DNA of 64,000 bases from Terfezia claveryi. Its lineage: Eukaryota > Ascomycota > Pezizomycetes > Pezizales > Pezizaceae. Where the stretch lies: contig WHUX01000043.1 of assembly GCA_015179025.1 (NCBI GenBank), positions 124,001 through 188,000 of the forward strand. Direction: 5' to 3'. Position numbers and translations under genes: made by a program. A model generated the notes under the pieces. The model was not told where the DNA came from. It saw nothing but the letters and a program-made list of their open reading frames with translations, and did not search any database. This document shows, piece after piece, positions 1 to 9,249 of the stretch. The first letter of the stretch is position 1; every line of letters begins with the position of its first letter.

Positions 1-300
1 AACTGGCAGCATTCGCCTCGGCTTTTGGCCAGGTCTCCCTCAAACCGTCCGTGGTCATGGAAAGTGGCATCAGAAAGGCATCTAAGGCTCGAAGAAGCGA
101 AGCAGGACATCACTAGGCTTCGAGATATGGAGAACCGTCATATTCTCTCGACTTATACCCGGCTGCGCATGAACTGGAGCCTCCAAAAACACTGGCTACA
201 TCACATCACATCAACAAATCGGACAGCAAAGCATGCCAGTGCGGTCATCATATCACCTTTGATTGCCCAGTGGATAATTTAACTACAAAAGAGAAGATTT
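1..300 (+). pseudogene. LINE-A fragment: RNase H C-terminus and terminal zinc-knuckle-like region
   Basis: The window opens inside a non-LTR retrotransposon ORF2. One frame (from base 2) reads LAAFASAFGQVSLKPSVVME, which aligns with the region after the RNase H GNE.AD motif of the copy at 22340-24600. A second frame gives STYTRLRMNWSLQKHWLHHI, matching AYTWLRTNKGPQRSWLHHI there. A C.C...H..F.CP pattern follows around bases 225-272. At least one frameshift separates the blocks, so this is a relic. The 5' part lies outside the window. Known of the family: RNase H at the ORF2 C-terminus degrades the RNA template during target-primed integration. Confidence 0.75.
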
Positions 301-535
301 CTTATGAAGACCTAAAAGAAAGACTCATTGGACTGGCCGTCAACAACCAGCTATCGTGTGGGCCAAGGTTGCCACGGGTAGAAAGCAGTCACTTCTTTAT
401 ATCGCACATAGTTTAGCCTTGAATCCACCCGGGTTTCCAGATTCCTCGTCATGCGACTCATAATGTTGCGCAAACGAGTACCGTAGGTAAGTACTGACTG
501 GACTAATAAAAGACTCGTAATGGATGTATTATTTA
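301..535 (+). repeat. Spacer with decayed LINE-A 3' tail
   Basis: Most of this stretch has no recognisable coding content. Bases about 405-475 (CTTGAATCCACCCGGGTTTC onward, ending GAGTACCGTAGGTAAG) resemble the conserved LINE-A 3' terminal module that recurs through the window, without a surviving poly(A). It is probably the 3' end of the LINE-A fragment at the left edge, with the 3'UTR partly deleted. Confidence 0.45.
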
Positions 536-771
536 AAGGCCAAAACGGACGCATACCAAGTGATTATTGACTTCATCTCATATAGTCAGAGACAGTTCAA
601 TACTACCGTTTATCTGTCTTAACTGACAACGGTGGTGAGTACACCAAGGTTAATACATATTTCAGGCAGCAAGAAATACGCCATATTAGGACACCTCCTT
701 ATTCCCATGAATGCAATGGCGTTGTAAAAAGGTTTAACCCGTCAATACAGACAATGGTCAGAGGCATGCTC
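536..771 (+). pseudogene. Ty1/copia integrase fragment
   Basis: Translation gives a copia integrase core: [20 protein letters not shown], then [19 protein letters not shown]. The second catalytic Asp (TDNGGEY) is present. The usual VAERFN, which carries the catalytic Glu, reads VVKRFN, so the third acidic residue is lost. A stop precedes LTDNGG. The fragment runs straight into a gypsy reverse transcriptase fragment near 771, so it is a recombined relic. No protease, RT or LTR of this copy survives nearby. Confidence 0.8.
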
Positions 772-1097
772 ACCTACGGTGAGGAATGGAAAACGGCATT
801 ACGCACCCGGTACGGACACTTCGAATACAACGTTATGCCTTTCGGTCTGACCAATGCCCCAACCGAATCCAGCACTTCATCAACGACACCCTGCGGGACT
901 TCCTTGACGTGTTCTGTACAGCCTACCTTGACGACATCCTGATCTATTCGGATTCCCTAGCAGAACACAATATACATGTTAGGCAAGTACTGGGGAAGCT
1001 CGAGCAGGCCGGACTATACCTGATAATAATACCTCCAACCAGAGAAATGCGAATTCCACGTACAAGAGGTAAAATATCTGGGATTGATAATAACCAG
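772..1097 (+). pseudogene. Ty3/gypsy reverse transcriptase fragment
   Basis: Two overlapping frames reconstruct the palm: [20 protein letters not shown] and GLTNAP in one, then [20 protein letters not shown] and DILIYSD in the other. The catalytic YLDD motif is visible ([11 protein letters not shown]). A one-base deletion near 865 causes the frame change. After LEQAGLYL the reading decays but still resembles the VKYLGLIIT segment before an LTR fragment begins at 1098. This is a dead fragment fused to copia sequence on its left. Confidence 0.85.
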
Positions 1098-1216
1098 TGT
1101 GACAACCGTCTTCTTGGCTTTTTGAGAGTCGGACAGCTTCTATTACGGCTCTTGTTATCTCGTTTATCTCTTTTATCTGTTATTCTCGTCGGGAAGTTTA
1201 TCCTATTGTCGGCAAT
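1098..1216 (+). repeat. Truncated LTR fragment, same family as the solo LTR at 9639-10043
   Basis: It begins TGTGACAACCGTCTTCTTGG, like the solo LTR (TGTCACAACCGTCTCTCC). It shares CTCGTTATCTCTTT and TTCTCGTCGGGAAGTTTATC with it, then stops at CCTATTGTCGG. The middle and the 3' half are missing. The left junction lies within gypsy RT sequence and the right junction within copia pol, so it marks an insertion followed by deletion. Confidence 0.65.
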
Positions 1217-3103
1217 AATATTGCGATCTTGTAGTGTGGGTACAGTAGTCCAAATGCCTTGATCCTTCATAGCCTCAAGCTTTTTGTTCATTGCTTTCCT
1301 CCATTTTTCAACATCAGGCGAGCTAACTGCCTGTTTGTATGTTCGAGGTTCATCACCATGTTGTAAGAAGAGAGCAACTAGCACTCTATCTTCTTTATAT
1401 TCCTCAGAGAAAGGTTCTTTGGAGTCATCATTAATACCTCAGGGGGGTCTTCTAGAATAGTAGTCCGACCATCTTGTCCTAGTTTTAGTGGGACAATTGG
1501 TTTAATGGGAACTTGAGCAGTTCTGAATTTAACCGGCCCATAGCTAGGTCTACCTGACCTTGTTATAGTAGTAGGCTTAACTATCTTACCACCAATGATT
1601 CGGGTAAAGTTCTCATTGTCGGAGTTGTCTGGAGGAGCTTGTCAGAGGTCTTGAGGGATTGGTGCTGGTGGTGCTTGGTCATTTGGAGGAGGTAGAGGAG
1701 CTTGGATATTGGGCGAACGTGGAGCTAGAGTAGGAGCTTGAATATTGGGTGAAGGTGAAGGAGGTTGTGGAGTTGGACTTGAAACTGAAATTGGATGCCA
1801 GACTCTTGTCACAATCGGGTATCCCTTATACGGTAATACCATTTGCTAGCCTGTTCTGGATTCCGTAGACACCATTGTTGCCATACATAATTATTGGGAA
1901 ATTGCTGATGTATGTACGGGGTTACTTCCAAAAGTGGCGTACCTGGTGAGTTGGATGCTGGTAGAGGTATTGATAAATCAGTTGAGTTGGACGCTGGCGG
2001 GGTACCCCTTCCGGAGGAGTGCTCGATCCAAAAGTAACGTCTTGTACTCGAACTGTATAAGTGTGCTTTCTAGAAGGTACATGGATCTTATAGATAGCTG
2101 TGCTATTAGTATAACCAATAAAAATACCTTTATCAGCGCTTACCAGTACCTAGAGGTCGTCTTTCTTCAGGAATGTGAATGTAGCATTCCTTACCGAAGG
2201 GTTGAAGGTGGGAGATTGTAGGTTTTGTACCGTGGAAGGCCTCATAAGGTGTCTTCCCTTTGGCAGTACTGTGAGGTGACCTATTCTTGATATAGGCTGT
2301 GGTGGCGCATGCTTCAGCCCAGAATCTTTTGTCCATATTAGAGTCAATCAACATAACCCTCATCATGTTCTGTATGGTGCAGTTGAAGCGCTCGGCTACA
2401 CTATTAGATTCATGAAAGTATGCGGGCGTTAGTAAATGCACAATGCCTTTTGCCTTAAAAAATTGCTCGAGATCTTTGTTAACATACTCTCTACCATTAT
2501 CAGTGCCAAAGCGCTTAACAGTAGGGGGTATTGATGTCTGGAAAGCCTGCCTTTCTACCAAGATAACAAAGTCTTGGATAGATTTGGTTGAGTCCGATTT
2601 TTGCTTGAGAAAATAGACCTACGCAACGTGAGAGTACTTAAATCATCAATTAAAGTAATAAATTAAAAGGCTTCGCCAATAGAGGGTATAGGTAGCTTTC
2701 CACTGAGATCTAAGTGAATTAATTCAAGGATACTAGAGGCATGCGATGTTGTTGGCTTAGGGATTGAGTGAGTAGATTTGACGAGTATGCATAGCTCGCA
2801 ATGATAGGTATCAGGGGGTGTTGGAAGAATCTCGCTATCAGAATAGAGATCTTTATACTTAAGGACAGGATTATTGACTTGGTGACCGAAGGACTGGTGC
2901 CAATGATCAATTGATTGGAGAGTAGAGCTAACCAAGGCCTTCGATTCAGCAGAAAACAATGTCTTCAATTCAGCAGTAACCAAAGCCCTCTCATTTGACT
3001 CGATAATGAATGGGAGATTTCCAACAAATTCCACCATGAATAGCACTGAATCATTGCCTTTCTTCATTATATAGAATCCAGAATCTGTAGAAAAAGTAGA
3101 AAA
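1217..3103 (-). pseudogene. Ty1/copia pol: pre-integrase, integrase and start of RT
   Basis: Reading right to left on the minus strand: a gag-pre-integrase zinc-binding region (HWHQSFGH, then CELCILVKS) at about 2750-2910; the integrase core with IHLDLSGKLP, TDNGREYVNKDLEQFF and HESNSVAERFN at about 2400-2730, so D, D and E are all visible; a proline-rich linker at about 1640-1842; and the RT N-terminus ([24 protein letters not shown]) at about 1220-1384. Several frames and stops are involved. The RT palm and 3' LTR are cut off by the LTR fragment at 1217. The matching gag lies beyond the LINE-A insertion, at 4364-5060. This product would integrate copia cDNA; this copy cannot. Confidence 0.88.
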
Positions 3104-4363
3104 ATGAGTGCGAACCGCATTCCAGGAAAACAGCGAAACCTCTCGTGGAAGGCGCACATCAACCAACGGACCGGCAAGGCGGCCATCGCACTGAAGTTAT
3201 TGACCAGGTTTGGGAATGCAAAAGGAAGCATGTCCCCCATCGCCCTTAGAGCCCTCTACACAGGATGCATCCGTAGCATTTTCACCTGGGGGGCAGAAAT
3301 ATATATTACAGATCCAACACAGGCCATAACCTCCTCGAACCAATGGAGAGACTGGAATACAAGGCGCTACGCAAGATCACAGGAGGATACCATGGTAGTA
3401 GCCATAAGGCTCTGGGATACATCGCCAACATAGAGCCATAACATGGTAAACTCAAGGACATCTCCAGATCCTGGGCTGCAAGAGCAGTCAGGACAGGGGA
3501 CAGTAACATCCGAGCCTTCATCGACAACGTTAACTCATGGCACTACAGCAGCAACCCACACCATACTAGGACCGCCATCTCGGAAGCATTCTACCAAACC
3601 GCCACAGATCCAGAAGAGCTGACCTTCAGGGACCGCGACGACACCCAACCATTCCCGACTTCACACGAGGAAATCTTCGACCCCCTCTCGGCAAAATGCA
3701 AAAACCCAGGATATTGGGCAGCAAAGATAGGTTCCATCATGGAGGAAGGCTGGAGAGTGTGCTATACGGATGGCACAGGAAGAGCGGGGGAGGTCGCCAG
3801 CGGAGTACACAGTGAGGACTGGAAGGGAGGAGGTCCTCGAGATAATGGAGGTTACGTAGGCAACAAGGCTACGGTTGCTGACGGAGAACTCCACGCCATG
3901 CGACTGGCTATCCGAATTCGCGGAGGCCTGCTAGGGGACAGGGGGAGCTGGGAGGAGCTAGACGAGCCAGTCTGGAGAAAGGAGGGTGAGGATAGATATG
4001 AGGCCACCGAGGCCTTTTTCGGGTTATTATATGGAGAGTTAATCTAAGTTCAGCTATATTTCCGTCATACGGATACCTTTTTCCACGAGTTCCCTTTGTT
4101 TCAAGTCCATAAGTTATTTCTCTTGTTTTAGTCCTTCTAGTTCTTCGGATTATTGGGGTTGAGGCTCAGTCAGGCTCCCGAGTCATCGGCCAGTCCGTTA
4201 ATGACAGCAGGGGGCCTCGCTCCTTTATATGTATTTATTTTGCGCGGGATTGGCAGATTAACTTGCCTTTCCCTTGAATCCACCGGGCTTCCGCGTGGCT
4301 CCTCATAGCCCCCCTAACGGGGCTGCATAGGAGTACCAAGTATTTAAAAAAAAAAAAAAAAAA
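3104..4363 (+). mobile_element. LINE-A, 5'-truncated, inserted in the copia element
   Basis: A non-LTR element in the opposite orientation to the copia around it. From 5' to 3': RT thumb-like region (SMSPIALRALYTGCIRSIFT WGAE); RNase H start (WRVCYTDGTGRAGEVASGV, Asp visible) and GELHAMRLAI (Glu visible); then an abrupt jump near 3925 to the extreme C-terminus (SWEELDEPVW, EATEAFFGLLYGEL). About 0.5 kb holding the last RNase H motifs is absent compared with the copy at 22340-24600. A 3'UTR, the conserved terminal stem-loop and an A-run at about 4346-4363 follow. No convincing target duplication is visible, so the left junction may have eroded. Confidence 0.88.
4150..4363 (+). repeat. LINE-A 3' tail (reference copy)
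   Basis: This is the cleanest example of the dispersed tail: GAGGCTCAGTCAGG, CATCGGCCAGTCCGTTAATG, TTGGCAGATTAACTTGCC, CTTGAATCCACCGG, then the hairpin at 4299-4333 and the A-run. In the hairpin, CTCCT (4299-4303) can pair with AGGAG (4329-4333) and AGCCCC (4307-4312) with GGGGCT (4319-4324). The same layout recurs with different paired bases in LINE-B and LINE-C. Confidence 0.85.
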
Positions 4364-5060
4364 CACGGCTTTCCCTTCTTTTTAGAGACAGTAAGCGCAG
4401 CATCTCGCACTTAAGTTTCTGAGGCAACTGAGAGAAGGTGGAGTTTGGTGTTGGCATAGGTGAGGTCAGTCTTGGTTGAGAGGTTTGTCCTCTATGTTCG
4501 TGTAGTGAGCAACGAGGAATGAAAGAAGAATGTCCCTTTTAAATTCATCCTGGTTAAGGAATGTGCGGAGGGACTTGTGATTCTTATCGGCAGTGGTTGT
4601 GACCGAGTAGAGCCTTGTCCACTCGGTCTCATATTGCTCGATAAAATCATTGAAGAAAGTACCAGACGGAGTGTACATGGAGGCAAGGTTGAATAAGGTG
4701 CGTAGCTGATGAACGAAGGAGAAGTGTGTCACGGTAATACTGATCTCGGAGGTGAGTCCAGATTTTGTGTGGCGAATCAAGCTTTGCGACGACCCTAAGT
4801 ATCGGTTTGCTGATAACCTGAATAAGCATTAGGATAGCTTGATTTTGCATGGCTGCGAAGACTTGACGTTCTTCGGCTGTCGCATCGGTAGAAGGTTTGA
4901 GTCCGTCAACCACTAACTCCAGAAACCCCATCCCTCTCATGACCATTTTAATGGTGTCCGCCCACTGCGCCCAGTCCTCATAATTGTCTTTGCCCGTGAG
5001 GGTCTCGATGTTGTCGAGCTTAACTGAGGTTGGCTTGTAATCCTTAGGGAGGGTAAACAT
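4364..5060 (-). pseudogene. Ty1/copia gag
   Basis: From an ATG at 5060 the minus strand reads MFTLPKDYKPTSVKLDNIET, then KDNYEDWAQWADTIKMVMRG and SPHKIWTHLRDQYYRD, which is the copia-type gag domain (UBN2-like). A frameshift near 4740-4780 moves the reading into a second frame (FVHQLRTLFNLASMY, FIEQYETEW). It breaks off at the LINE-A poly(A) at 4363 and resumes as pre-integrase at 3103, so gag and pol belong to one copia element. The CCHC knuckle and protease lie in the missing part. Gag normally forms the cytoplasmic virus-like particle. Confidence 0.85.
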
Positions 5061-5660
5061 TTACCCGTTCCTTTGGAGGAGGATGCGCAAGCTGAGTCCG
5101 ACGTGGAGGTGGACATAATGAGGGAGGTCGGGTTTGGTATGTGCTTGAAGGTGGGTTGACTTATTTGCTGAGCATCCCGGGCTCATAACCTATTGAAGGG
5201 CTACTGAGCGAGTGGTATCGCTGGGTATAGGAGGATGCAGCTTAGTGCAGTGAAGCAGGGTGATGCGAGTGCAAGAGCGAGAAGAGCGTGTGAGTGTGGG
5301 ATGTTCGGTCAAGAGTAGACTGTCTTATTGAGTCTATCTAGAGAAGCATATCTATACATGAGTGCCCTGAGAGGTCGTATATGTAGATACGAGATCAGGG
5401 TAAGAACAATCCAAGCTGAACAGCCTAGTAGAAGCAATACCGTGAGTATGCGCAAGCATTATGCCTGATGCGTAAGAACATGCGAAAGCACATGCGGATA
5501 TTGATACATAGACTAGTAAGCGAAGACAGTGAATACATGTGAACAACAAGAATGAACACACGTGAAGAAGAAGAAGAAAATAACGCAGAGATCCGTTTAG
5601 CAAGGTAGGTAACAAGTGCTCGCAATAGGTATCAGCAATACATAGCGAAGAGACTTGACT
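5061..5660 (-). repeat. Putative 5' LTR and leader of the copia element
   Basis: On the minus strand this pyrimidine-rich stretch ends near 5190 in ATAGGTTATGAGCCCGGG, followed by about 130 bases before the gag ATG. The same ATAGGTTATGA context follows the plus-strand LTR copy at 11203-11480, which suggests a shared primer-site region. The outer LTR boundary is unclear; it may begin near 5641. No second LTR is present because the 3' end of the element is lost. Confidence 0.5.
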
Positions 5661-6125
5661 GTATGCGCAAAGAAATGGTCATTTCAACATGCGATACCCT
5701 GCGCCGAGCCCAGTCGTACCCCTTGGTCACCTGGCCCCGCTTCGCCTCGCTACGCTACGTTTGGATCGATTTTCCGACCAAGCGGTACGACTTAGTCTGG
5801 TTGGCACGGTACGACTCTTCAAGGGATCCTCAGTCAGCGAACACACAGCTCCCGGGAGCCAGGTTTCAAGCCTGGAGGGATCTCCTGATCCCGGCAGACT
5901 TACAGCAATACCGCCGCGAAATCATTAACATCTTCGAAGCCACTGACGTCATCGGGGTGATATGGCTCTGGCCAAACAAGCTGTAAGACGGAGACTTGTA
6001 TGCAGGATGTCATTCCTCATCTCCTCTCAACGAGAGCTATATACATAAGAGGAGCTAGTCTCCTCCCTCTATTCTCATAGTAGTATACATGTTGCATAGC
6101 ATCGTGGTGTATCCTTACAAGAGCA
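5661..6125 (+). other. Gypsy leader or unassigned sequence before gag
   Basis: This stretch precedes the gypsy gag. It contains an open frame ending QAWRDLLIPADLQQYRREII NIFEATDVIGV that I do not recognise, the phrase CGTACCCCTTGGTC also found at the end of the solo LTR, and an AT-rich region near 6040-6120. It may be an LTR and leader of the gypsy element, but no paired LTR is present to define limits. Confidence 0.3.
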
Positions 6126-6600
6126 ATGAATACCGAGATGAAAGACTTCCGGAACACCCAGCGCCGACTAAAGTCGGCTGACGAGGAAATCAACACCCTC
6201 CAAAAGGATCTGATGAATCAAGCACCGCGCTCGCCAACGAGCGAACGACGGTGCAGACCCTTAACCGTGCCCTGGCAATCTTCGCAGTAGCCCCGGCCAG
6301 CAACCGCCACCGCACCTAAGACCGAGAGCCTTCCCATCGCCCCGAAGTTCAATAGCGACAGGACTCGCCTTAAGTCCTAGAAAACTCGGTCAACCTGGAG
6401 CTTAACGGGGACGCAGCAAAGTTCTCGTCTGACCAACACCGCCTCTCATTGTCTTCGGCCTGTTGGAAAGGAAGCCACCAACCAGATCCAACCGTATGTC
6501 CCGGATACGGGGATAAAGCTCGATAATGTCCAGGCCCTCTTCGCCATCCTGGACAGAGCCTTCGGGGACCCCGATGCGGTAGGCACCGCTACTCGGGCTC
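6126..6600 (+). pseudogene. Ty3/gypsy gag, 5' part
   Basis: Starting at an ATG at 6127, the translation reads MNTEMKDFRNTQRRLKSADE, a coiled-coil-like N-terminus. After frameshifts and stops come PIAPKFNSDRTRLKS, ATNQIQPYVPDTGIKLDNVQ and ALFAILDRAFGDPDAVGTAT, the typical retrotransposon gag region. It stops at RALRPL, where the LINE-A derivative inserted. The next bases of the same gag resume at 8546 (RALRPLKQRL across the join). At least three inactivating changes are visible. Confidence 0.8.
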
Positions 6601-6613
6601 TCCGACCCCTGAA
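6601..6613. repeat. Target site duplication, left copy
   Basis: TCCGACCCCTGAA here is repeated exactly at 8533-8545. The two copies bracket the poly(T) end and the 5' end of the LINE-A derivative, and joining across them restores the gag reading. Exact 13-bp duplication is as expected for target-primed reverse transcription. Confidence 0.92.
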
Positions 6614-6615
6614 TT

Positions 6616-6840
6616 TTTTTTTTTTTTTTTTTAAAACTCAGTACTCCTATGCAGCCCCGTAAGGGGGACTATGAGGAGCCACGCGGAAGCCCGGTGGATT
6701 CAAGGGTAAGACAAGTTAGTCTGTCAGACCCGCGCGAACTAAATACACTGAAGGACAAAGGAGAGACGTAGCCCCATGCTGTCACTAACGGACTGGCCGA
6801 TGACTCGGAAGCCTGACTGAGCTCGCCTCGTGAAACAAGA
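6616..6840 (-). repeat. LINE-A 3' tail
   Basis: Reverse complement of the LINE-A tail: T-run, AGTACTCCTATGCAGCCCCG, ATGAGGAGCCACGCGG, AGCCCGGTGGATTCAAGG, GTTAGTCTGTCAGACCCGCG, and the conserved block with GTCACTAACGGACTGGCCGA. The terminal stem (AGCCCC against GGGGCT on the minus strand) is intact. Confidence 0.85.
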
Positions 6841-7049
6841 CGCTGTGAGCTAACTATGAAAACTGAGACCTGAGAACTTTAACATGAGATTCAAACGAAG
6901 GGAATTCGTAAATAATAATGGACTAATTGGAAAGTGAATCGTGACCTGAACTGCTAAAACCCTCTCGCAGGTGGAAAAACCCGAAAACCCTCGCAAGTGG
7001 AAAACATCACCGACAGAAGAATGCCTTGCGGCCTGGGATCTCGTCTCTC

Positions 7050-8494
7050 TCATCTGTTCCAATCGTATACTGTGGTGCGGAAGAGTCTCCTGCCCATGCG
7101 GAGCCCCTGGTCAAGGTTGATCCTGTCTTTCATGTAGATGACCAGTGACGACGCCATCTTCCCGGCTCTCCTGTGTTCTTGCGTCAACCAGCGAATCCCC
7201 AAAATTTGGACTCCAGTTAACTTGTTGTCCTCCTCGATCCAGCGTCGCATCTGGCCTGGCTTGAACTTTGTTGGTGCTGCATGGAGGACTATGGTTCTTG
7301 CTAGTGTTGGGGAAGGTGAGGTGGTCTCCGGGGTGGTGCTAGCCTCCCTTTACCTTTGCTCCGGGTCTCCGGGGGTGCTTTTCCCCGCTGGGACTCCGGG
7401 GGTGGTGTTGAACTTTCCGGGGGTGCTTGGGACTCCTCCGGGGGTGGTGCTATCTTTTCCTTTGGTATGACCACTTGTTTCTTGACTGATCCTGTCGCTG
7501 CCTCTGCGTATGTGGTTGTTGGGGAGTGGTCGGTATTGGTAGAGACACTGTTAGTTGTCGGCTTCTGTGCCGGAGTCGGAGGTGTGGTCTGTGTACTTGT
7601 ATCTGTTACCGAGGTCGGCGGTGGTGGTGGAGGTGCGGGACTGGTGGTGGGTAGAATGAGTGAGGTACCGTTAACCCATGCTGCGCCTCCTAGGACTAAG
7701 AATTCCTCAAACGATTGAGCGATGCCTTGCGCATTCCCATCGAAGCCGATCGCATCGAGATCGGTATTTGTAATCCTCAAGATTTCCCGTAAGCACCAAA
7801 ATGCTTTGTACGCTCCTATCCGATTCTGTGAGCGCGTACGTAAGGACTGGATGGCAATAGTCTGGACTGCCAATTGCATAGGACTCTTTGAACTGAGGTA
7901 GCTCATGACGTCTTGGACTTTTTTCTGGTGTACTGTATGATCTGGGACTTGTGGATGGACTTGGGCAGCTTGCAATGACTGGTGTACTGTATCATCTGGG
8001 ACTGGTGGATGGACTTGGGCGGCTTGCGGTGACTGGTGTGCTGTATGATCTGGATGGACTTGGGTGACTGGCGGCGACTGGTGTACTGTATAATCTGGAT
8101 GGACTTGTGGCTCGACTGTGGCTGGGTGTCCGGTGACTGGAAGTCGGGTTTTCAGTGGCGGGTTACACTTGTCGAGCTTGCCCGGGTTGTCTTTCCTCTT
8201 CCTCTGAGGCATGTTTGGTACTATGTGGGAGTTACAAATTCCCTGATTGGCTGGTGCCGACTTGGTGTGGGTGCTCTCGCGGAATCGTGGACCAATGCCC
8301 GTGAGGGGAGATTTCTGTGAGAGCGAGGGAGAAGAAGACCGAGGAAGAGGGAAAAAAGCTTCAATCGAGGGGGAAAGGGTCGCGATAGTTGTTCCCCCGA
8401 GGTTCGAGTAGATATTCCTGTTGTGGGCGGCGAGGGCTTTCTTGTGGTGCCGTCCGTTTGTCTGTAACTGCTCTGGTTGTTGAGATCCGACCAA
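7050..8494 (-). pseudogene. LINE ORF1 (gag-like) protein
   Basis: The main frame (7301-8494) gives 397 residues. The first ATG is at 8494; a likelier start is the MPQRKRKDN further in, near 8212. In order: a basic N-terminus; four imperfect VHP..PDHTVHQS..AAQ repeats; SQNRIGAYKAFWCLREILRI TNTDLDAIG; QSFEEFLVLGGAAWVNGT; a Pro/Thr-rich tail. After a stop near 7301 and a frameshift, 7050-7250 reads MRRWIEEDNKLTGVQILGIR, then SSLVIYMKDRINLDQGLRMG RRLFRT, typical of gag-like ORF1 proteins of fungal LINEs. ORF1 proteins bind element RNA. No clear CCHC knuckles survive. Confidence 0.7.
7930..8110. repeat. Tandem coding repeat in LINE ORF1
   Basis: About four units of roughly 45-60 bp, each containing a version of GGTGTACTGTATGATCTGG and GGATGGACTTGGGC. 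They encode the VHP/HTVHQS repeats on the minus strand. Units differ by small in-frame deletions, consistent with slippage. Confidence 0.7.
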
Positions 8495-8532
8495 GCGCTC
8501 GTCCTGTCGCCATGAATCAACCAGCTCAATGC

Positions 8533-8545
8533 TCCGACCCCTGAA
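8533..8545. repeat. Target site duplication, right copy
   Basis: Exact copy of 6601-6613. The base after it resumes the interrupted gypsy gag. Confidence 0.92.
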
Positions 8546-8700
8546 GCAACGGTTATGACACCACCCAGCCTACAACTCAGTCGCCCGATTCTACCCAGCC
8601 TGAAACTCAGTCGTCCGACCCCACACAGCTACCCACCGCAATTCAAAAGGGATGGTTCGCGTTGGATTGCCGATGAGTAGGGAGGGGTAATAGTTACGAT
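8546..8700 (+). pseudogene. Ty3/gypsy gag, part after the LINE insertion
   Basis: This continues the gag that stops at 6600. The translation (KQRL, HHPAYNSVARFYPA) is weak, with a stop after KQRL, and soon loses all gag likeness. An alternative frame from an ATG at 8512 reads QPTTQSPDSTQPETQSSDPT; it crosses the insertion junction, so I regard it as accidental. Confidence 0.5.
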
Positions 8701-8883
8701 ATCACAAGTAGAAGGGATTGCGCATTTGACACTGTTCGGGTCGCCCGGGAATCGGCTGATTCGCAAATGGGCTGGTTCCCGGGGAGGCCAGCCTGCCCAG
8801 GAATGGGTATTCCTGTGTGGGCTGCTCACCGGTTAATATGGTCACGCATACGAGTAATGAGTCGGAAAAAAAAAAAAAAAAAA
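8701..8883 (+). repeat. Inverted-repeat segment and decayed LINE-A tail with poly(A)
   Basis: Bases about 8738-8783 contain CGCCCGGGAATCGGC and GGCTGGTTCCCGGGG, an imperfect hairpin with CCCGGGAA/TTCCCGGG arms. A second one follows (CCCAGGAATGGGTATTCCTG). Then GGTTAATATGGTCACGCATA CGAGTAATGAG and an A-run of about 18 match the end of a LINE-A tail in plus orientation. The upstream tail modules are not recognisable. Confidence 0.45.
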
Positions 8884-9249
8884 CACCGCTGGAAATGCGT
8901 ATGCAGGCCATTTATGCGTGTGGTACTAGTTACCACATGGCGGCATTCACGATACATGCCTTAGATAGGAAGCTTAGCTAGATATGTCGTTGAAAGCGAT
9001 TTTGGTCTATGATATAGCAACGACATAAGTAGAACCTATAGCGTTAACAACGTCAATGCGAAGACGACAAACTGTAATATCCAGACGTTGAGCTTATATT
9101 AAACAGCGTCCGAATGGTTTTTGTGGCCCCAATGGCGTCGGGATTGTGTTGCAACCCAGCCAGGCGTCCTGACGCACAGGACAGGACGCACAGGACAGGA
9201 CGCACAGGACGCAAACTAACGTCTGGACGCTTGGTGGTACGCCCTGACA
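8884..9249. other. Unassigned sequence with a small minisatellite
   Basis: No coding likeness. Bases about 9170-9220 hold about three units of AGGACGCACAGGAC. GCGTCC blocks flank it (CAGCGTCC at 9105, GGCGTCCTGACGC at 9164), so the segment can fold back on itself. Confidence 0.5.

Larger units (their letters stand above)
6614..8532 (-). mobile_element. ORF2-less LINE-A derivative (ORF1 joined to 3' tail)
   Basis: On the minus strand the element begins just inside 8532, carries a LINE ORF1 (to about 7050), then about 200 bases, then directly the LINE-A 3' tail ending in a poly(A) (T-run at about 6616-6634). No endonuclease, RT or RNase H is present between ORF1 and tail. Perfect 13-bp target duplications bracket the whole unit, so it inserted in this shape; the ORF2 loss happened before or during insertion. 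It would need a helper LINE-A for mobility. Confidence 0.88.

Noticed and set aside
5663..5986. 107-codon frame before the gypsy gag as a gene
   Set aside because: It lies in a likely LTR/leader region and has no recognisable domain.
8512..8673. Small plus-strand ORF starting MNQPAQCSDP
   Set aside because: It crosses the LINE insertion boundary and its target duplication and contains an early stop.
9170..9220. Short-period repeat considered as a CRISPR-like array
   Set aside because: Units are 14 bp, contiguous and without spacers; a eukaryotic context makes CRISPR implausible.
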